DNA from: Bacteroidota bacterium | GTDB lineage: Bacteria; Bacteroidota; Bacteroidia; Chitinophagales; UBA2359 | Assembly (NCBI GenBank): GCA_020629895.1 | Contig: JAHDCM010000119.1 | Span: 2,204-9,163 of the forward strand | Length of the DNA stretch: 6,960 bases | Reading direction: 5' to 3' | Shown: positions 5,509 through 6,960 of the stretch, piece after piece | Layout: every line of letters begins with the position of its first letter | How positions within the stretch are numbered: the first letter of the stretch is position 1 | The notes under the pieces: generated by a model | The model's input: the letters and a program-made list of their open reading frames with translations, nothing else | The model's database searches: none | Told to the model about the DNA's origin: nothing | Translations under genes and position numbers: made by a program

Positions 5509-6926
5509 AGCGTGATTACGCCACAGAATTAGATTTCCTAAAGTCGGCTCTTACTCTCGAAAATCCACTCATGCCCACCGAAAATTTCCTAGCATGGATG
5601 GATGAGAAAAAGAAAGCAGTAAAAGTCGATATTGAACAAATTCGCTTCAGTGAAATGGATCACTGGGGCTTCGCCGCCGACTCCAACCTCAGACATAGCT
5701 CTGGCAAGTTCTTTTCCATCGAAGGAATCGAAATTGATACCAGTTGGGGAAATGTCAACCAGTGGTCGCAGCCCATTATCAACCAACCCGAAATTGGTTT
5801 TTTAGGTATTATTACCAAAAAAATAAATGGCATTCTACACTTCTTGATGCAAGCCAAAATAGAACCTGGAAACATCAACTTTGTACAACTGTCGCCCACA
5901 TTACAAGCCACCAAAAGCAACTACACCAAAGTTCATAAAGGACGCGCTCCCCTCTATTTAGAATACTTTAGAGGAGAAAAAAGCGGGCAAACAAGGGTTT
6001 TACTCGACCAATTACAATCCGAACAAGGCGCGCGATTCCTCAAAAAACGAAACCGCAATATCATCATCGAAGTAGCAGGCGATATAGAGGTGTACGACAA
6101 CTTTTGTTGGCTCACATTAGGGCAAATCAAAGAAGCTCTTCGATACGATAACATCATCAATATGGATACCCGAACTGTTATTTCAGGTATTCCTATCGGC
6201 AGTTATCCTACCGAAGTTATCCGCCTCTACGAAACCCTACTTTCTACTGAAAAAAATTACCCAACAAGTCTCCTCACCTCCTTCCTTGATGAAGAACGCA
6301 GCCTACACCGCATCGAAGAAATCATCTCGTGGATTACTCGCCAAAAATCCGAATACGAACTAGAAGTCAAAAGTATTCCACTCAAAGAGGTTCAACGATG
6401 GGTACGCGACGACATGGCCATCTATCACGAAGACCAAAAATACTTCTCCGTTATCCCTGTACGCGCCACTATCAGTAACCGAGAAGTCACCTCTTGGACA
6501 CAACCACTCGTCAAGTCGGCACAAGAAGGCATTATTGCCTTCATCATCAAAAAAATAAAAGGCGTCTATCACTTTTTGGTGCAAGCAAAACTCGAAGCAG
6601 GCAATTTCGACATTGTTGAATTAGCCCCCACCGTACAATGCCTCACTGGAAACTATCGCGAGTCCAACGGGCCACCATTCATCCACAACGTTTTGAATGC
6701 CCCACCCGAACAAGTACGTTACGATACACTCCAATCCGAAGAAGGAGGACGCTTTTACCGAGAGCAAAACCGCAATATTATTGTTGAGGTAAACGAGGAT
6801 TTCCCACTCGAAGTACCAAGCAACTACATGTGGATCACCCTCAATCAACTCAATACATTTATTATGTTCAATAACTACCTCAATATCCAAGCGCGTAGCC
6901 TCTTATCAAGTATTAGCTTTACTTAA
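5505..6926 (+). CDS. NDP-hexose (dTDP-4-keto-6-deoxyglucose) 2,3-dehydratase
   Basis: Predicted to remove water across C2-C3 of dTDP-4-keto-6-deoxyglucose, the committed step to 2-deoxygenated hexoses; the enol product normally needs a partner 3-ketoreductase or aminotransferase. Members such as EvaA, TylX3 and Gra-Orf27 come from antibiotic-sugar pathways. The 473 residues match family length and show its internal duplication, about 66-228 and 309-468. Paired motifs include NQWSQP (85-90) with TSWTQP (329-334), HFLMQAKIEPG (112-122) with HFLVQAKLEAG (356-366), QSEQGARF (171-178) with QSEEGGRF (410-417), and NRNIIIEV (183-190) with NRNIIVEV (422-429). The second copy is closer to the family consensus (VELAPTVQC 371-379, ARSLL 463-467). 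No signal peptide is seen, so it should be cytoplasmic. The start overlaps the rfbA stop by four bases. The upstream rfbA supports a dTDP-sugar substrate, but the exact final sugar cannot be told from this window. Confidence 0.9.
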   Translation: MKRDYATELDFLKSALTLENPLMPTENFLAWMDEKKKAVKVDIEQIRFSEMDHWGFAADSNLRHSSGKFFSIEGIEIDTSWGNVNQWSQPIINQPEIGFLGIITKKINGILHFLMQAKIEPGNINFVQLSPTLQATKSNYTKVHKGRAPLYLEYFRGEKSGQTRVLLDQLQSEQGARFLKKRNRNIIIEVAGDIEVYDNFCWLTLGQIKEALRYDNIINMDTRTVISGIPIGSYPTEVIRLYETLLSTEKNYPTSLLTSFLDEERSLHRIEEIISWITRQKSEYELEVKSIPLKEVQRWVRDDMAIYHEDQKYFSVIPVRATISNREVTSWTQPLVKSAQEGIIAFIIKKIKGVYHFLVQAKLEAGNFDIVELAPTVQCLTGNYRESNGPPFIHNVLNAPPEQVRYDTLQSEEGGRFYREQNRNIIVEVNEDFPLEVPSNYMWITLNQLNTFIMFNNYLNIQARSLLSSISFT

Positions 6927-6927
6927 A

Positions 6928-6959
6928 ATTCAATCACCCAATCATTCAATCACCCAATC
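6928..6959 (+). repeat. Perfect 16-base tandem repeat after the dehydratase gene
   Basis: ATTCAATCACCCAATC occurs twice back to back (6928-6943 and 6944-6959), and the next base, the last in the window, fits a third copy. It starts one base after the dehydratase stop codon. The repeat lacks internal hairpin symmetry and does not look like a terminator. The gap after the epimerase gene (3303-3340) has a loosely similar C/A-rich composition with CATTCACCAATCC, so this may be a recurrent spacer type in the cluster. Its full extent lies beyond the window. Confidence 0.85.
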
Positions 6960-6960
6960 A

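Overview
The window looks like chromosomal DNA from a member of the Bacteroidota. Three observations support this. The leftward gene encodes a secreted protein ending in a type IX secretion (T9SS) sorting domain, a system confined to that phylum. Both proposed promoters carry the Bacteroidota -7 motif TAnnTTTG (both in the form TATnTTTGCA) and no sigma70-type -10/-35 pair. Start codons mostly follow A-rich leaders without strong Shine-Dalgarno sequences. The DNA is AT-rich, most of all between genes. A marine flavobacterial or saprospirial relative is plausible, but I cannot place it to genus.

Layout. Positions 1-1502 hold one leftward gene for a multidomain secreted protein (signal peptide, novel Cys-containing N-terminal region, SdrD_B-like domain, fibronectin-like domain, T9SS type A sorting domain). 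A textbook intrinsic terminator follows it at 1-33. Positions 1503-2267 are a 765-base AT-rich divergent intergenic region with one promoter candidate facing each way (1606-1613 leftward, 2111-2118 rightward). An inverted repeat lies just upstream of each. From 2268 to the right edge, four genes run rightward and probably form one operon: a UDP-glucuronate 4-epimerase, a lipoprotein built of about thirteen 24-residue MORN-like (YwqK-type) repeats with a lysine-rich tail, glucose-1-phosphate thymidylyltransferase (rfbA/rmlA), and an NDP-hexose 2,3-dehydratase whose start overlaps the rfbA stop by four bases. The window ends in a perfect 16-base tandem repeat.

How the genes fit together. Three of the four rightward genes make activated sugars for a surface polysaccharide (O-antigen, capsule or exopolysaccharide). 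The epimerase supplies UDP-galacturonate. RfbA starts the dTDP-hexose route. The 2,3-dehydratase commits that route to a 2-deoxygenated sugar (2,6-dideoxy or more reduced). The required 4,6-dehydratase (rmlB), the ketoreductase or aminotransferase that finishes the sugar, and any glycosyltransferases are not in the window and would be expected further right or elsewhere. The repeat lipoprotein between the sugar genes has no known role in this pathway and is the least explained gene here. No RNA genes, CRISPR arrays, transposases or pseudogenes were seen.
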